A stretch of DNA of 14,764 bases from the NCBI GenBank assembly GCA_002382495.1, contig DFXW01000028.1, forward strand, positions 1 to 14,764, in the 5' to 3' direction. The notes below the pieces were generated by a model that saw only the letters and a list, made by a program, of their open reading frames with translations, had not been told where the DNA came from and ran no database searches. The DNA is from Flavobacterium sp. UBA4098. Its GTDB lineage: Bacteria > Bacteroidota > Bacteroidia > Flavobacteriales > Flavobacteriaceae. This document shows positions 1 to 6,687 of the stretch, in pieces; position 1 is the first letter of the stretch, and each line of letters begins with the position of its first letter. The position numbers were made by a program, and so were the translations under genes.

Positions 1-1754
1 CGCAAACAGGAACAGGAAAAACCGCCGCTTTTGGTTTTCCACTAATTCAAAAAATTGATGCTGAAAATAGAAATACACAAGCATTAATTTTATCGCCAAC
101 ACGAGAATTATGCTTACAAATCACAAATGAGATTAAATTATACTCAAAGTACATAAAGGGGTTACATACTGTGGCTGTTTATGGTGGTGCAAGCATTACA
201 GAACAAGCTAGAGAAGTTAAACGTGGTGCACAAATTATTGTGGCTACACCAGGTAGAATGCAAGACATGATTAACAGAGGTTTGGTAAACATTTCTCAAA
301 TTAATTACTGTATTGTAGATGAGGCAGATGAGATGTTAAATATGGGATTCTACGAAGACATTTGTTCCATTTTATCGGACACACCAGACGAGAAAAACAC
401 ATGGTTATTCTCTGCAACTATGCCTGCTGAAGTAGCGCGTATTGCAAAACAATTTATGTCGTCTCCAGTAGAAATTACTGTAGGAAGCAAAAACACAGGT
501 TCGGCTACAGTTTCACACGAATATTATTGCGTGAATGCACGTGACCGTTACGATGGTTTAAAACGTTTAGCAGATGCAAACCCAGATATTTTCTCGGTTG
601 TATTTTGTAGAACGAAAAGAGACACACAAGCTGTTGCTGAAAAACTTATCGAAGATGGTTATAATGCAGCGGCATTACACGGAGATTTATCGCAAGCACA
701 ACGTGATGGCGTAATGAAATCGTTTAGAGGTCGTCAAATTCAAATGCTTGTTGCGACTGATGTTGCGGCCCGTGGAATTGATGTTGATAATATTACACAC
801 GTTGTAAATTATCAATTGCCTGATGAAATTGAAACGTACAATCACCGTTCAGGACGAACAGGAAGAGCAGGGAAATTGGGAACTTCTATCGTAATTGTAA
901 CAAAAAGTGAATTGCGTAAGATTTCTTCAATTGAAAGAATCATTCAACAAAAATTTCAAGAAAAAACCATTCCTTCTGGAATTGAAATTTGCGAAATCCA
1001 ATTGTTACACTTAGCTAATAAAATCAAAGATACTGAAGTAGATCACGAAATTGACAACTACCTTCCTGCTATCAATGAAGTATTAGAAGGATTATCTAAA
1101 GAAGAGTTAATCAAGAAAATGGTATCGGTAGAATTCAACCGTTTCATTAACTATTACAAGAAAAACAGAGATCTATCATCTCAATCTTCTGGTTCAGACC
1201 GAAGAGAAAGAGACGGAGCTCCAAGAGAAAATAACAATGGTGGCGCTACCCGTTACTTTGTAAACATTGGATCAAGAGACGATTTCGATTGGATGCAATT
1301 GAAAGACTTCTTGAAAGAAACTCTAGAATTAGGTCGTGACGACGTATTTAAAGTAGATGTTAAAGAAGGATTCTCTTTCTTTAATACTGATGCTGAACAT
1401 ACAGATAAAGTAATGGAAGTGTTGAATGGATATGACTTAAACGGAAGACGAATCAACGTAGAAATTTCTAAAAATGATGGTGGCGGAAGACGTGATCATA
1501 ATGGAAGAAATTCTGGTGGTGGATTTGGCGGAAGAAGTTCAGCTCCAAGAAGAGAAGGAAGCTTTGCACCAAGACGTGAAGGCGGATTTAGAAGCGACAG
1601 AAATTCAGCTCCAAGAGAAGGTGGTTTTAGAAGCGACAGAGGTTCGGCTCCAAGAAGAGGTGAAGGAAGAGAAGGCGGAGTTTCTGAAAGAGCACCAAGA
1701 CGCTCAGAAAGCTTTGGTGATTCACCAAGACCAAGAAGACCAAGAAGAGACTAA
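1..1754 (+). CDS. DEAD-box ATP-dependent RNA helicase with DbpA-like RNA-binding domain and RGG-type tail (5' end missing)
   Basis: An ATP-dependent RNA helicase of the CsdA/DbpA kind, expected to unwind short RNA duplexes in ribosome assembly or RNA decay. The gene enters from the left edge: the open frame continues upstream of the GTG at 171, and reading from base 3 gives the Walker A motif QTGTGKTAAF at once, so only the N-terminal Q-motif region is lost. In order I see PTREL (from base 96), TPGR, DEAD (318-329), SAT, ATDVAARGID and HRSGRTGRAG (843-872). Then comes a helical linker of the CsdA/CshA dimerisation kind, and a DbpA-type RNA-binding domain with an RRM-like fold (about 1251-1469). 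The last ~94 residues are rich in Gly, Arg and Ser and contain a 13-residue tandem repeat. Such tails bind RNA non-specifically. All catalytic motifs in view are intact. Whether it is closer to CsdA, DbpA or RhlE cannot be settled by eye. No clear terminator follows the stop. Confidence 0.96.
   Translation, partial: QTGTGKTAAFGFPLIQKIDAENRNTQALILSPTRELCLQITNEIKLYSKYIKGLHTVAVYGGASITEQAREVKRGAQIIVATPGRMQDMINRGLVNISQINYCIVDEADEMLNMGFYEDICSILSDTPDEKNTWLFSATMPAEVARIAKQFMSSPVEITVGSKNTGSATVSHEYYCVNARDRYDGLKRLADANPDIFSVVFCRTKRDTQAVAEKLIEDGYNAAALHGDLSQAQRDGVMKSFRGRQIQMLVATDVAARGIDVDNITHVVNYQLPDEIETYNHRSGRTGRAGKLGTSIVIVTKSELRKISSIERIIQQKFQEKTIPSGIEICEIQLLHLANKIKDTEVDHEIDNYLPAINEVLEGLSKEELIKKMVSVEFNRFINYYKKNRDLSSQSSGSDRRERDGAPRENNNGGATRYFVNIGSRDDFDWMQLKDFLKETLELGRDDVFKVDVKEGFSFFNTDAEHTDKVMEVLNGYDLNGRRINVEISKNDGGGRRDHNGRNSGGGFGGRSSAPRREGSFAPRREGGFRSDRNSAPREGGFRSDRGSAPRRGEGREGGVSERAPRRSESFGDSPRPRRPRRD
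1581..1658 (+). repeat. Two tandem 39-base units encoding GGFRSDRxSAPR in the helicase tail
   Basis: Two adjacent in-frame copies (1581-1619 and 1620-1658) encode GGFRSDRNSAPRE and GGFRSDRGSAPRR. Shorter, diverged SAPRR/FAPRR units precede them from about 1537. The copies differ at several third-codon positions, so this is an old duplication under protein-level selection, not a fresh expansion. The low-complexity sequence also produces a spurious open frame in another register (1474-1767). Confidence 0.8.
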
Positions 1755-1840
1755 CACCTTTTGTTAATTTTCTTATAATTATAGAAAAACTACAAAATAT
1801 TCCCGACTGATTTATTACTTTTAAAGTCTTAAACCAGTTT

Positions 1841-2608
1841 ATGAAATATTTTGTAGTTTTCTTTTTTATACTACTTTCAGTACATCTTACTGCACAAGAA
1901 GTAGAACCCTCCCAAAAAGTTTCTGGTATCGTTGTCAATGACAATACTAACCAACCTCTAACAAGTGTCAATATCATCAACTTGAATAAAGTTAGAGGAA
2001 CCACTACAGATGGAAATGGTCGTTTTGAAATTAACGTACATGTCAACGACACCTTACACTTTACCATTTTAGGTTTTCAACCGCTTCGTGTTAGAGTTAC
2101 AAACGACTGGATCAAAAACAAAAGTACGCGTATACAATTGACCGAAAAAGCCATTGCCTTAGAAGAAGTGATCATTAGACCCTTTAATTTAACTGGTTAT
2201 TTAGAAGTCGATTCCAAATTAATTCCTACCAAAGAAAATTTCCGTTATAGCATTTCAGGTTTAACCCAAGGATATGAAGCCGGAGAATATTCGCCAAATG
2301 CCTTTGGACGCGTCATGGGATCTATTTTTAACCCTGCGGACATGCTTTATAATTTCTTTGGAAAGAAACCAAAAGAGCTTAAAAAACTGAAAGAAATGAA
2401 GAAGGATGATACCGTTCGAAAACTGCTAGAATCCAAATACGATAGAGAAACTGTCACTGCTCTTTTAGGCATAGACACCAAAGAAATTGGTGAAATTCTG
2501 AAACGATGTAACTATTCCGAATCTTTTATACAATCGGCTAATGACTTACAAATATTAGACGCTATAAGCGGCTGTTATGAAGAGTATAAAGTTTTGAAAA
2601 AGAAATAA
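1841..2608 (+). CDS. Secreted CarboxypepD_reg-like domain protein
   Basis: 255 residues. An N-terminal signal peptide (about residues 1-18, hydrophobic core VVFFFILLSV, likely cleavage after TAQ) points to export to the periplasm or outer membrane. Residues ~26-105 form a carboxypeptidase-regulatory-like beta-sandwich: the pattern SGIVVND, then TTTDGNGRFEI, then FTILGFQP is the one found at the N-terminus of SusC-type TonB-dependent receptors and many Bacteroidota surface proteins. It ends in ALEEVII, also seen before TonB receptor plugs. No plug or barrel follows. The remaining ~145 residues are charged and partly helical (a Lys-rich stretch around 175-200) and are not recognised as a named domain. 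The ATG at 1841 is the natural start because the signal peptide begins there. It lies 86 bases after the helicase stop. A weak TACTTTTA at 1816-1823 is the only promoter-like box. The precise role is unknown. Confidence 0.88.
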   Translation: MKYFVVFFFILLSVHLTAQEVEPSQKVSGIVVNDNTNQPLTSVNIINLNKVRGTTTDGNGRFEINVHVNDTLHFTILGFQPLRVRVTNDWIKNKSTRIQLTEKAIALEEVIIRPFNLTGYLEVDSKLIPTKENFRYSISGLTQGYEAGEYSPNAFGRVMGSIFNPADMLYNFFGKKPKELKKLKEMKKDDTVRKLLESKYDRETVTALLGIDTKEIGEILKRCNYSESFIQSANDLQILDAISGCYEEYKVLKKK

Positions 2609-2680
2609 TTCCGCTACTGCCATCCAACCCTAAGTATATATCGTATATTTAATGAAAATTAATCATTAAACAGAACCAAA

Positions 2681-2791
2681 ATGGCAAAAAGTCAAGACGC
2701 AAAAAAGACGGCTAAAAAAGAACCTCTTAAAACTGCGAAGGAAAAAAAAGAGGAAAAAAGGGAAAAGAAAAACAATCCTAAAAGAGATTAA
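2681..2791 (+). CDS. 36-residue Lys-rich small protein
   Basis: A short open frame reading MAKSQDAKKTAKKEPLKTAK followed by a run dominated by Lys and Glu and ending NNPKRD. Almost half of the residues are Lys and there is no hydrophobic segment, so it should be a cytoplasmic, highly basic, probably disordered or helical peptide. Support for it being real: an A-rich leader directly before the ATG (usual in Bacteroidota), a TATATTTA box at 2644-2651 that leaves 29 bases to the ATG, the same spacing as other promoters in this window, and a strong terminator beginning 7 bases after the stop. It lies 72 bases after the CarboxypepD_reg-like gene and could be co-transcribed with it. From memory, similar Lys-rich hypothetical peptides occur in flavobacteria. 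A nucleic-acid or ribosome-binding role would be a guess from composition alone. Confidence 0.68.
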   Translation: MAKSQDAKKTAKKEPLKTAKEKKEEKREKKNNPKRD

Positions 2792-2798
2792 TACATAA

Positions 2799-2834
2799 TA
2801 AAAAGCCTCATCTGAAAACAGATGAGGCTTTTTA
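2799..2834. terminator. Strong bidirectional intrinsic terminator
   Basis: Perfect inverted repeat: left arm 2799-2814, loop AAAA (2815-2818), right arm 2819-2834, 16 base pairs. The core is GCCTCATCTG/CAGATGAGGC flanked by A and T runs, so it works in both directions. It separates the small Lys-rich gene (stop at 2791) from the convergent pepD gene (stop at 2851). Confidence 0.93.
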
Positions 2835-2850
2835 ATTGTATATCAAAAAA

Positions 2851-4314
2851 CTATTTCACTGGAATAGTTGCCAAAACCTCCACTAAAAATTTCCAAAATT
2901 TCTGAGCCGAAGAAATACTGGCTCTTTCATCTGGAGAATGCGCACCATGAATGGTAGGTCCAAATGAAATCATGTCCATCTCAGGATAATTAGCTCCTAA
3001 AATTCCACACTCTAAACCAGCATGACAAGCTACTACTTTGGCTTTTTCTTTGTTTTGCTTTTCATAAATTGAGGTAAGTACATCTAATATTTCCGATTTA
3101 GAATTAGGCGTCCAACCTGGATAAGAACCTGAAAATTCTACTTCGCAACCCATCAATTCGAAAGCTGAACGCAAGGCATTCGCCAAATCCATTTTAGCCG
3201 ATTCTACCGACGATCGCGTTAAGCATTGTACTGAAAGTTGGCCATTAGCCAAATCTACTTTCGCAATATTATTAGAAGTTTCGACCAAATTATCAAAGTC
3301 AGCACTCATACGATATACCCCGTTATGAGCGGTATACATGGCGCGAACAAAATAAAATTGAGCTATCGAAGGCATCACCTTTGCGGGAGGGGTATCTAAT
3401 TTCTCGAATACTATTTCCAAGTTAGGCTCTGTACTTTTTAATTCGGTTTTGATTTCATTGACGATTTGCTGCATGTCAAAAACAAATGCTTCATCGTATA
3501 CTTCGGCAATAATGACTTTGGCCACACTTTCACGTGGAATGGCATTACGCAAACTTCCACCTTGAATAGATGCTATTTGCAATCCAAAATTATCAAAGCC
3601 ATCAAATAACAAACGATTCATGATTTTGTTGGCATTACCCAATCCTTTGTTAATATCCATTCCAGAATGACCGCCATTTAATCCTTTAACTGTGATGATA
3701 TAACCTACTGAACCTTCTGGAGTATCTTCCTCATCAAATTCAGCAGTAGCCGTTACATCTATTCCACCAGCACAGCCAATATCAATTTCATCATCTTCTT
3801 CGGTATCCAAATTCAAAAGAATTTGACCTTGTAAAATACCACCTTTCAAATTCAGCGCACCAGTCATTCCTGTTTCTTCGTCGATTGTAAACAAGGCTTC
3901 AATTGCAGGATGCGGAATATCTTTACTTTCTAAAATGGCCATGATAGCAGCAACACCTAGACCGTTATCTGCACCCAATGTAGTTCCGCGAGCGCGAACC
4001 CAATCCCCGTCAACATACATCTCAATTCCTTGAGTGTCAAAATCAAAAACAGTATCGGAATTCTTTTGGTGTACCATGTCCAAATGCCCTTGGAGCACCA
4101 CTGGCTTTCTATTTTCCATTCCTGGAGTAGCCGGTTTTCTGATGATTACATTGCGAATGGCATCTTCAAAAGTTTCCAATCCCAATTGGTTTCCGAAGTC
4201 TTTCATAAAAGCAATAACACGGTCTTCTTTTTTTGAAGGACGCGGTACCGCATTCAAATTGGCAAATTGATTCCAAAGTACTTTCGGTTCTAAATTGCGT
4301 ATTTCTTGGCTCAT
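2851..4314 (-). CDS. pepD: Aminoacyl-histidine dipeptidase (Xaa-His dipeptidase, peptidase D)
   Basis: 487 residues, the usual length for family M20C metallopeptidases, which hydrolyse Xaa-His and other dipeptides in the cytosol and so help recycle peptide amino acids. The two-metal site is complete: His77 and Asp79 in GHLDMVHQ, Asp116 in GADNGLG, Glu146/Glu147 in IDEETGMTGA, Asp170 in LNLDTEEDDE, and a C-terminal His in HGAHSPDE (about 456-463). The central part is the inserted lid/dimerisation domain. The N-terminal MSQEIRNLEPKVLWNQFANL matches the family, which supports the ATG at 4314. No signal peptide is present. A Bacteroidota -7 box lies 31 bases upstream. The gene ends at a terminator shared with the convergent small gene and is divergent from the DUF3810 gene. 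Confidence 0.96.
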   Translation of the reverse strand: MSQEIRNLEPKVLWNQFANLNAVPRPSKKEDRVIAFMKDFGNQLGLETFEDAIRNVIIRKPATPGMENRKPVVLQGHLDMVHQKNSDTVFDFDTQGIEMYVDGDWVRARGTTLGADNGLGVAAIMAILESKDIPHPAIEALFTIDEETGMTGALNLKGGILQGQILLNLDTEEDDEIDIGCAGGIDVTATAEFDEEDTPEGSVGYIITVKGLNGGHSGMDINKGLGNANKIMNRLLFDGFDNFGLQIASIQGGSLRNAIPRESVAKVIIAEVYDEAFVFDMQQIVNEIKTELKSTEPNLEIVFEKLDTPPAKVMPSIAQFYFVRAMYTAHNGVYRMSADFDNLVETSNNIAKVDLANGQLSVQCLTRSSVESAKMDLANALRSAFELMGCEVEFSGSYPGWTPNSKSEILDVLTSIYEKQNKEKAKVVACHAGLECGILGANYPEMDMISFGPTIHGAHSPDERASISSAQKFWKFLVEVLATIPVK

Positions 4315-4345
4315 ATACTGTAGACGTATTTATTTATCAAACGGC

Positions 4346-4353
4346 CAAAGTTA
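4346..4353 (-). promoter_or_regulatory. Predicted pepD promoter (-7 box TAACTTTG)
   Basis: On the minus strand TAACTTTG fits the Bacteroidota -7 consensus TAnnTTTG exactly and ends 31 bases before the pepD ATG. It is directly preceded by TTTG, giving TTTGTAACTTTG over 4346-4357, a core shared with mnmA and nearly with plsC. No TTG box is seen at the usual distance upstream. Confidence 0.5.
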
Positions 4354-4415
4354 CAAAGTTTAGCTTCGTAATGAATGGATATTGTGATTATATTTACATC
4401 TCAAAAATACATTTT

Positions 4416-5477
4416 GTGAAACGCCGGTACTTACTTTCTTTATTTCTTTTGATACAAATCATTTTGATTCCTTTTCTGGGTGTAATGCCCGAAGTGGTGG
4501 AGAAATGGTACAGCAATGGATTCTATCCATGGATTTCCAAAATACTTCGAATAAGCTTTGGATATATCCCTTTTTCGGTGGGAGATTTTTTATACTTCTT
4601 AATCATTTTATGGGTGATAAATTGGACTTGGAAAAGTCGAAAATCATGGAGAACTCACTGGAAAAATAATGTTCAATTAATTTTGAGTGTTTGCTCTATT
4701 TTCTATTTTGTCTTTCATTTGCTTTGGGGATTCAATTATTATAGACAACCTCTTTTTGAGAAAATGAAAATGGAGCGCGACTACACGGATGCCGATTTAT
4801 TGCTTTTTACCCAAAAATTAATCACTAAAACCAATAGCATTCAGTTCCAAATTACTCAGGACCTAAACAAAGCAATTGTTTTTCCCTATTCGCAAGAACA
4901 CGTTTTTCAAATGAATGTAACAGGCTATGGTATTCTTGCTAAAGAACTTCCCAATTTTCACTACTCTGAATTGAGTGCCAAAAAATCGTTATTCAGTTTA
5001 CCTCTCACGTATATGGGTTTTGGAGGCTATTTGAATCCATTTACCAATGAAGCCCAAGTCAACTACTTAATGCCCATGTACCACTCACCCACTACATCCT
5101 GCCACGAAATGGCGCATCAAATGGGATATGCCAGCGAAAGTGAATGCAATTTTATTGGCTTTATGGCTTCGGTAAAGAACCCTGATTTGTATTTCAAATA
5201 CTCTGGATACAGTTTTGCTTTGCGGTATTGTCTTGCCAATTGGCAAGCCAGAAACAAAATGGTTTATAGTAAATTGCTTGCAACGGTTCATCCAGGTATT
5301 CTTAAGAACTATGAAGAAAGTGATCGGTTTTGGAAAGCATATGAAACCCCTATTGAAAAAGGCTTTCATTCATTTTATGACCATTTCTTAAAATGGAACC
5401 ACCAAAAAGACGGAATAGAAGGTTACAGTAAATTGGTCAACTTATTGGTTAACTATTATAAAAACAAATCCTTGTAA
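4416..5477 (+). CDS. DUF3810 family membrane protein with HEMAH zinc-metalloprotease-like motif
   Basis: The open frame runs back to 4233, but that would overlap the start of pepD on the other strand. The best start is GTG at 4416, giving a 353-residue protein beginning (M)KRRYLLSLFLLIQIILIPFL, a positively charged start followed by a membrane helix as expected for this family; ATG at 4371 is the alternative. Two more hydrophobic helices follow (about residues 50-70 and 85-108), then a soluble domain. That domain contains HEMAHQMGYASESECNF (His230, Glu231, His234), matching the HExxH zinc-binding signature with acidic residues (241, 243) shortly after as possible third ligands. I infer a membrane-anchored metallopeptidase or peptidase-like protein. 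The substrate and the side of the membrane are not known. It is divergent from pepD, and the following sigma factor promoter overlaps its 3' end. Confidence 0.85.
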   Translation: MKRRYLLSLFLLIQIILIPFLGVMPEVVEKWYSNGFYPWISKILRISFGYIPFSVGDFLYFLIILWVINWTWKSRKSWRTHWKNNVQLILSVCSIFYFVFHLLWGFNYYRQPLFEKMKMERDYTDADLLLFTQKLITKTNSIQFQITQDLNKAIVFPYSQEHVFQMNVTGYGILAKELPNFHYSELSAKKSLFSLPLTYMGFGGYLNPFTNEAQVNYLMPMYHSPTTSCHEMAHQMGYASESECNFIGFMASVKNPDLYFKYSGYSFALRYCLANWQARNKMVYSKLLATVHPGILKNYEESDRFWKAYETPIEKGFHSFYDHFLKWNHQKDGIEGYSKLVNLLVNYYKNKSL

Positions 5478-5502
5478 AAAGATCTATCACAAAAATATTT
5501 TG
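5471..5502 (+). promoter_or_regulatory. Possible promoter of the ECF sigma operon
   Basis: CTTG at 5471-5474 followed after 20 bases by ATATTTTG (5495-5502), one mismatch from TAnnTTTG at its first two bases. It leaves a 48-base leader before the ATG at 5551 and overlaps the DUF3810 stop codon. An ECF operon may instead be read by its own sigma factor, for which no signature can be judged from one site. Confidence 0.35.
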
Positions 5503-5550
5503 CAAAAATAAAACTGTAACAAAACAAAATAAACCACTACTAACCCTCGT

Positions 5551-6054
5551 ATGAATTCAGAATTAGAACAATCTTTTGTAAAACAACTTCAAGAGAATCA
5601 GAATATAATCCACAAAATTTGTCGATTGTATGCTGAGGATGAGGATGCGCACAAAGATTTGTTTCAAGAAATTACGATTCAGTTGTGGAAAGCCTTTCCT
5701 AAGTTTAGAGGCGATAGTAAATTCTCTACTTGGGCGTATCGAGTAGCCTTAAATACCGCAATAACGCTCTACCGAAAGACGAAGCGATCCATCAATACGG
5801 TAGGATACGAAGGCAACTACCATTTCGTTCCCGAAGTACATTACAATTACGAAGAAGAAGAACAACTCAAATTATTATACCAAGCAGTTCATCAATTGAA
5901 CGACATAGAAAAAGCCCTCATTTTTATGTACTTGGAAGACAAAGATTACACTGAAATTGCAGAAACCCTTGGAATAAGTGAGGTCAACGCAAGAGTAAAA
6001 ATGAACCGAATTAAAGGAAAATTAAAAAAACTATTAAATCCTAAAGGAATATGA
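5551..6054 (+). CDS. ECF-type RNA polymerase sigma factor
   Basis: 167 residues, the size of group 4 (extracytoplasmic function) sigma factors that redirect RNA polymerase to a small regulon. Region 2 spans about residues 15-80, with the core DLFQEITIQLWKAFPKF and the -10-melting segment KFSTWAYRVALNTAI. A short acidic linker (EEEEQ, 101-105) follows. Region 4 spans about 108-160 and contains a helix-turn-helix DYTEIAETLGISEVNARVKM. Its region 4 departs from the common form: LNDIEKALIFMYLEDKDY replaces the usual LPxxxRxVFxLRxxEGxS. The next gene starts inside its stop codon (ATGA at 6051-6054), so the two are translationally coupled. This arrangement usually means that the downstream membrane protein controls the sigma factor. 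Confidence 0.93.
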   Translation: MNSELEQSFVKQLQENQNIIHKICRLYAEDEDAHKDLFQEITIQLWKAFPKFRGDSKFSTWAYRVALNTAITLYRKTKRSINTVGYEGNYHFVPEVHYNYEEEEQLKLLYQAVHQLNDIEKALIFMYLEDKDYTEIAETLGISEVNARVKMNRIKGKLKKLLNPKGI

Positions 6055-6656
6055 AAGAGTTGGATTTATTGAAGAAAGACTGGCAAAAGAGTGAGGCATC
6101 TTTTGAACAATTGAGCGAAAATGACATTTATGCAATGCTCCACAAAAAATCATCTTCAGTTGTGAAGTGGATTTTAATTGTGAGCATATTAGAATTTGTA
6201 ATTTTAAATGGATTAGGCTTTTTACTGCCAGATCCCTACCAATCCAAATACGATGAATTACATCCTTATTTGAATATTGCTGAAAAATTAAATTATTTTA
6301 TCATTCTTGGTTTTATTTATTTGTTCTTCAAAAATTACAAAACCATTTCGGTGTTAAACAATGCTTCAATGTTGATTCAACATATTTTAAAAACCCGAAA
6401 AATAGTGAACTATTATATTTTTTGGAACATACTAATAAGCAGCTATATTGGTGCCTTCGGATTTATTGATGGATGGAATAATTCTAATTCTAAAGTTGAT
6501 GATATTCCCAACCATGGGACTGCAATGGTAATTCCATTTTTAATTGCTATGTTTTTTATCATGTTATTTATATGGGGCTTTTACAAAATACTGTATGGTA
6601 ACTTTTTAGCAAAACTAAAAACCAACTATGAAGAACTTCAAAAAATGGAATCATAA
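6051..6656 (+). CDS. Four-helix membrane protein coupled to the ECF sigma factor; putative anti-sigma factor
   Basis: 201 residues. A charged cytoplasmic N-terminus of about 36 residues (KELDLLKKDWQKSEASFEQL...) precedes four hydrophobic helices at about 37-59, 78-95, 119-139 and 157-180, and a short charged C-terminus follows. I see no zinc-binding anti-sigma (ZAS, HxxxCxxC) motif and no FecR domain. The 4-base overlap with the sigma gene and the N-terminal tail on the same side as the sigma factor support a regulatory role, by inference only. Proteins like this are sometimes labelled beta-carotene 15,15'-monooxygenase in flavobacterial genomes; nothing in this sequence supports that enzyme activity. 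The stop codon lies at the left foot of a strong terminator. Confidence 0.78.
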   Translation: MKELDLLKKDWQKSEASFEQLSENDIYAMLHKKSSSVVKWILIVSILEFVILNGLGFLLPDPYQSKYDELHPYLNIAEKLNYFIILGFIYLFFKNYKTISVLNNASMLIQHILKTRKIVNYYIFWNILISSYIGAFGFIDGWNNSNSKVDDIPNHGTAMVIPFLIAMFFIMLFIWGFYKILYGNFLAKLKTNYEELQKMES

Positions 6657-6684
6657 AAAAAGAGGCAATAGCCTCTTTTTTTAT
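6653..6684. terminator. Bidirectional intrinsic terminator
   Basis: Inverted repeat with arms 6653-6666 and 6671-6684 (14 pairs; GAGGC/GCCTC core with seven A:T pairs outside it) and loop AATA. It serves the sigma operon from the left and the convergent plsC-like gene (stop at 6688) from the right. The stop codon of the left gene lies within it. Confidence 0.92.
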
Positions 6685-6687
6685 ATC

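Noticed and set aside
1474..1767. 97-residue open frame inside the helicase 3' end
   Set aside because: It is a shifted reading of the Arg/Gly repeat sequence. The repetitive Glu/Val/Leu composition follows from the GAA/AGA-rich repeats, and the helicase frame is clearly the coding one.
1758..1795. TTTTCT/AGAAAA inverted repeat after the helicase
   Set aside because: A:T-rich six-pair stem with a large loop, expected by chance in this composition.
1627..2067. 146-residue minus-strand frame across the helicase/CarboxypepD gap
   Set aside because: It lies antisense to two well-supported genes and has no family-like features.
4030..4270. Plus-strand frames of 68 and 78 residues antisense to pepD
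   Set aside because: Both are covered by the pepD coding region, whose metal-binding motifs fix the strand.
6051..6656. Beta-carotene 15,15'-monooxygenase label for the sigma partner
   Set aside because: Four short hydrophobic helices and no conserved His set; the label seems to be a propagated database name.
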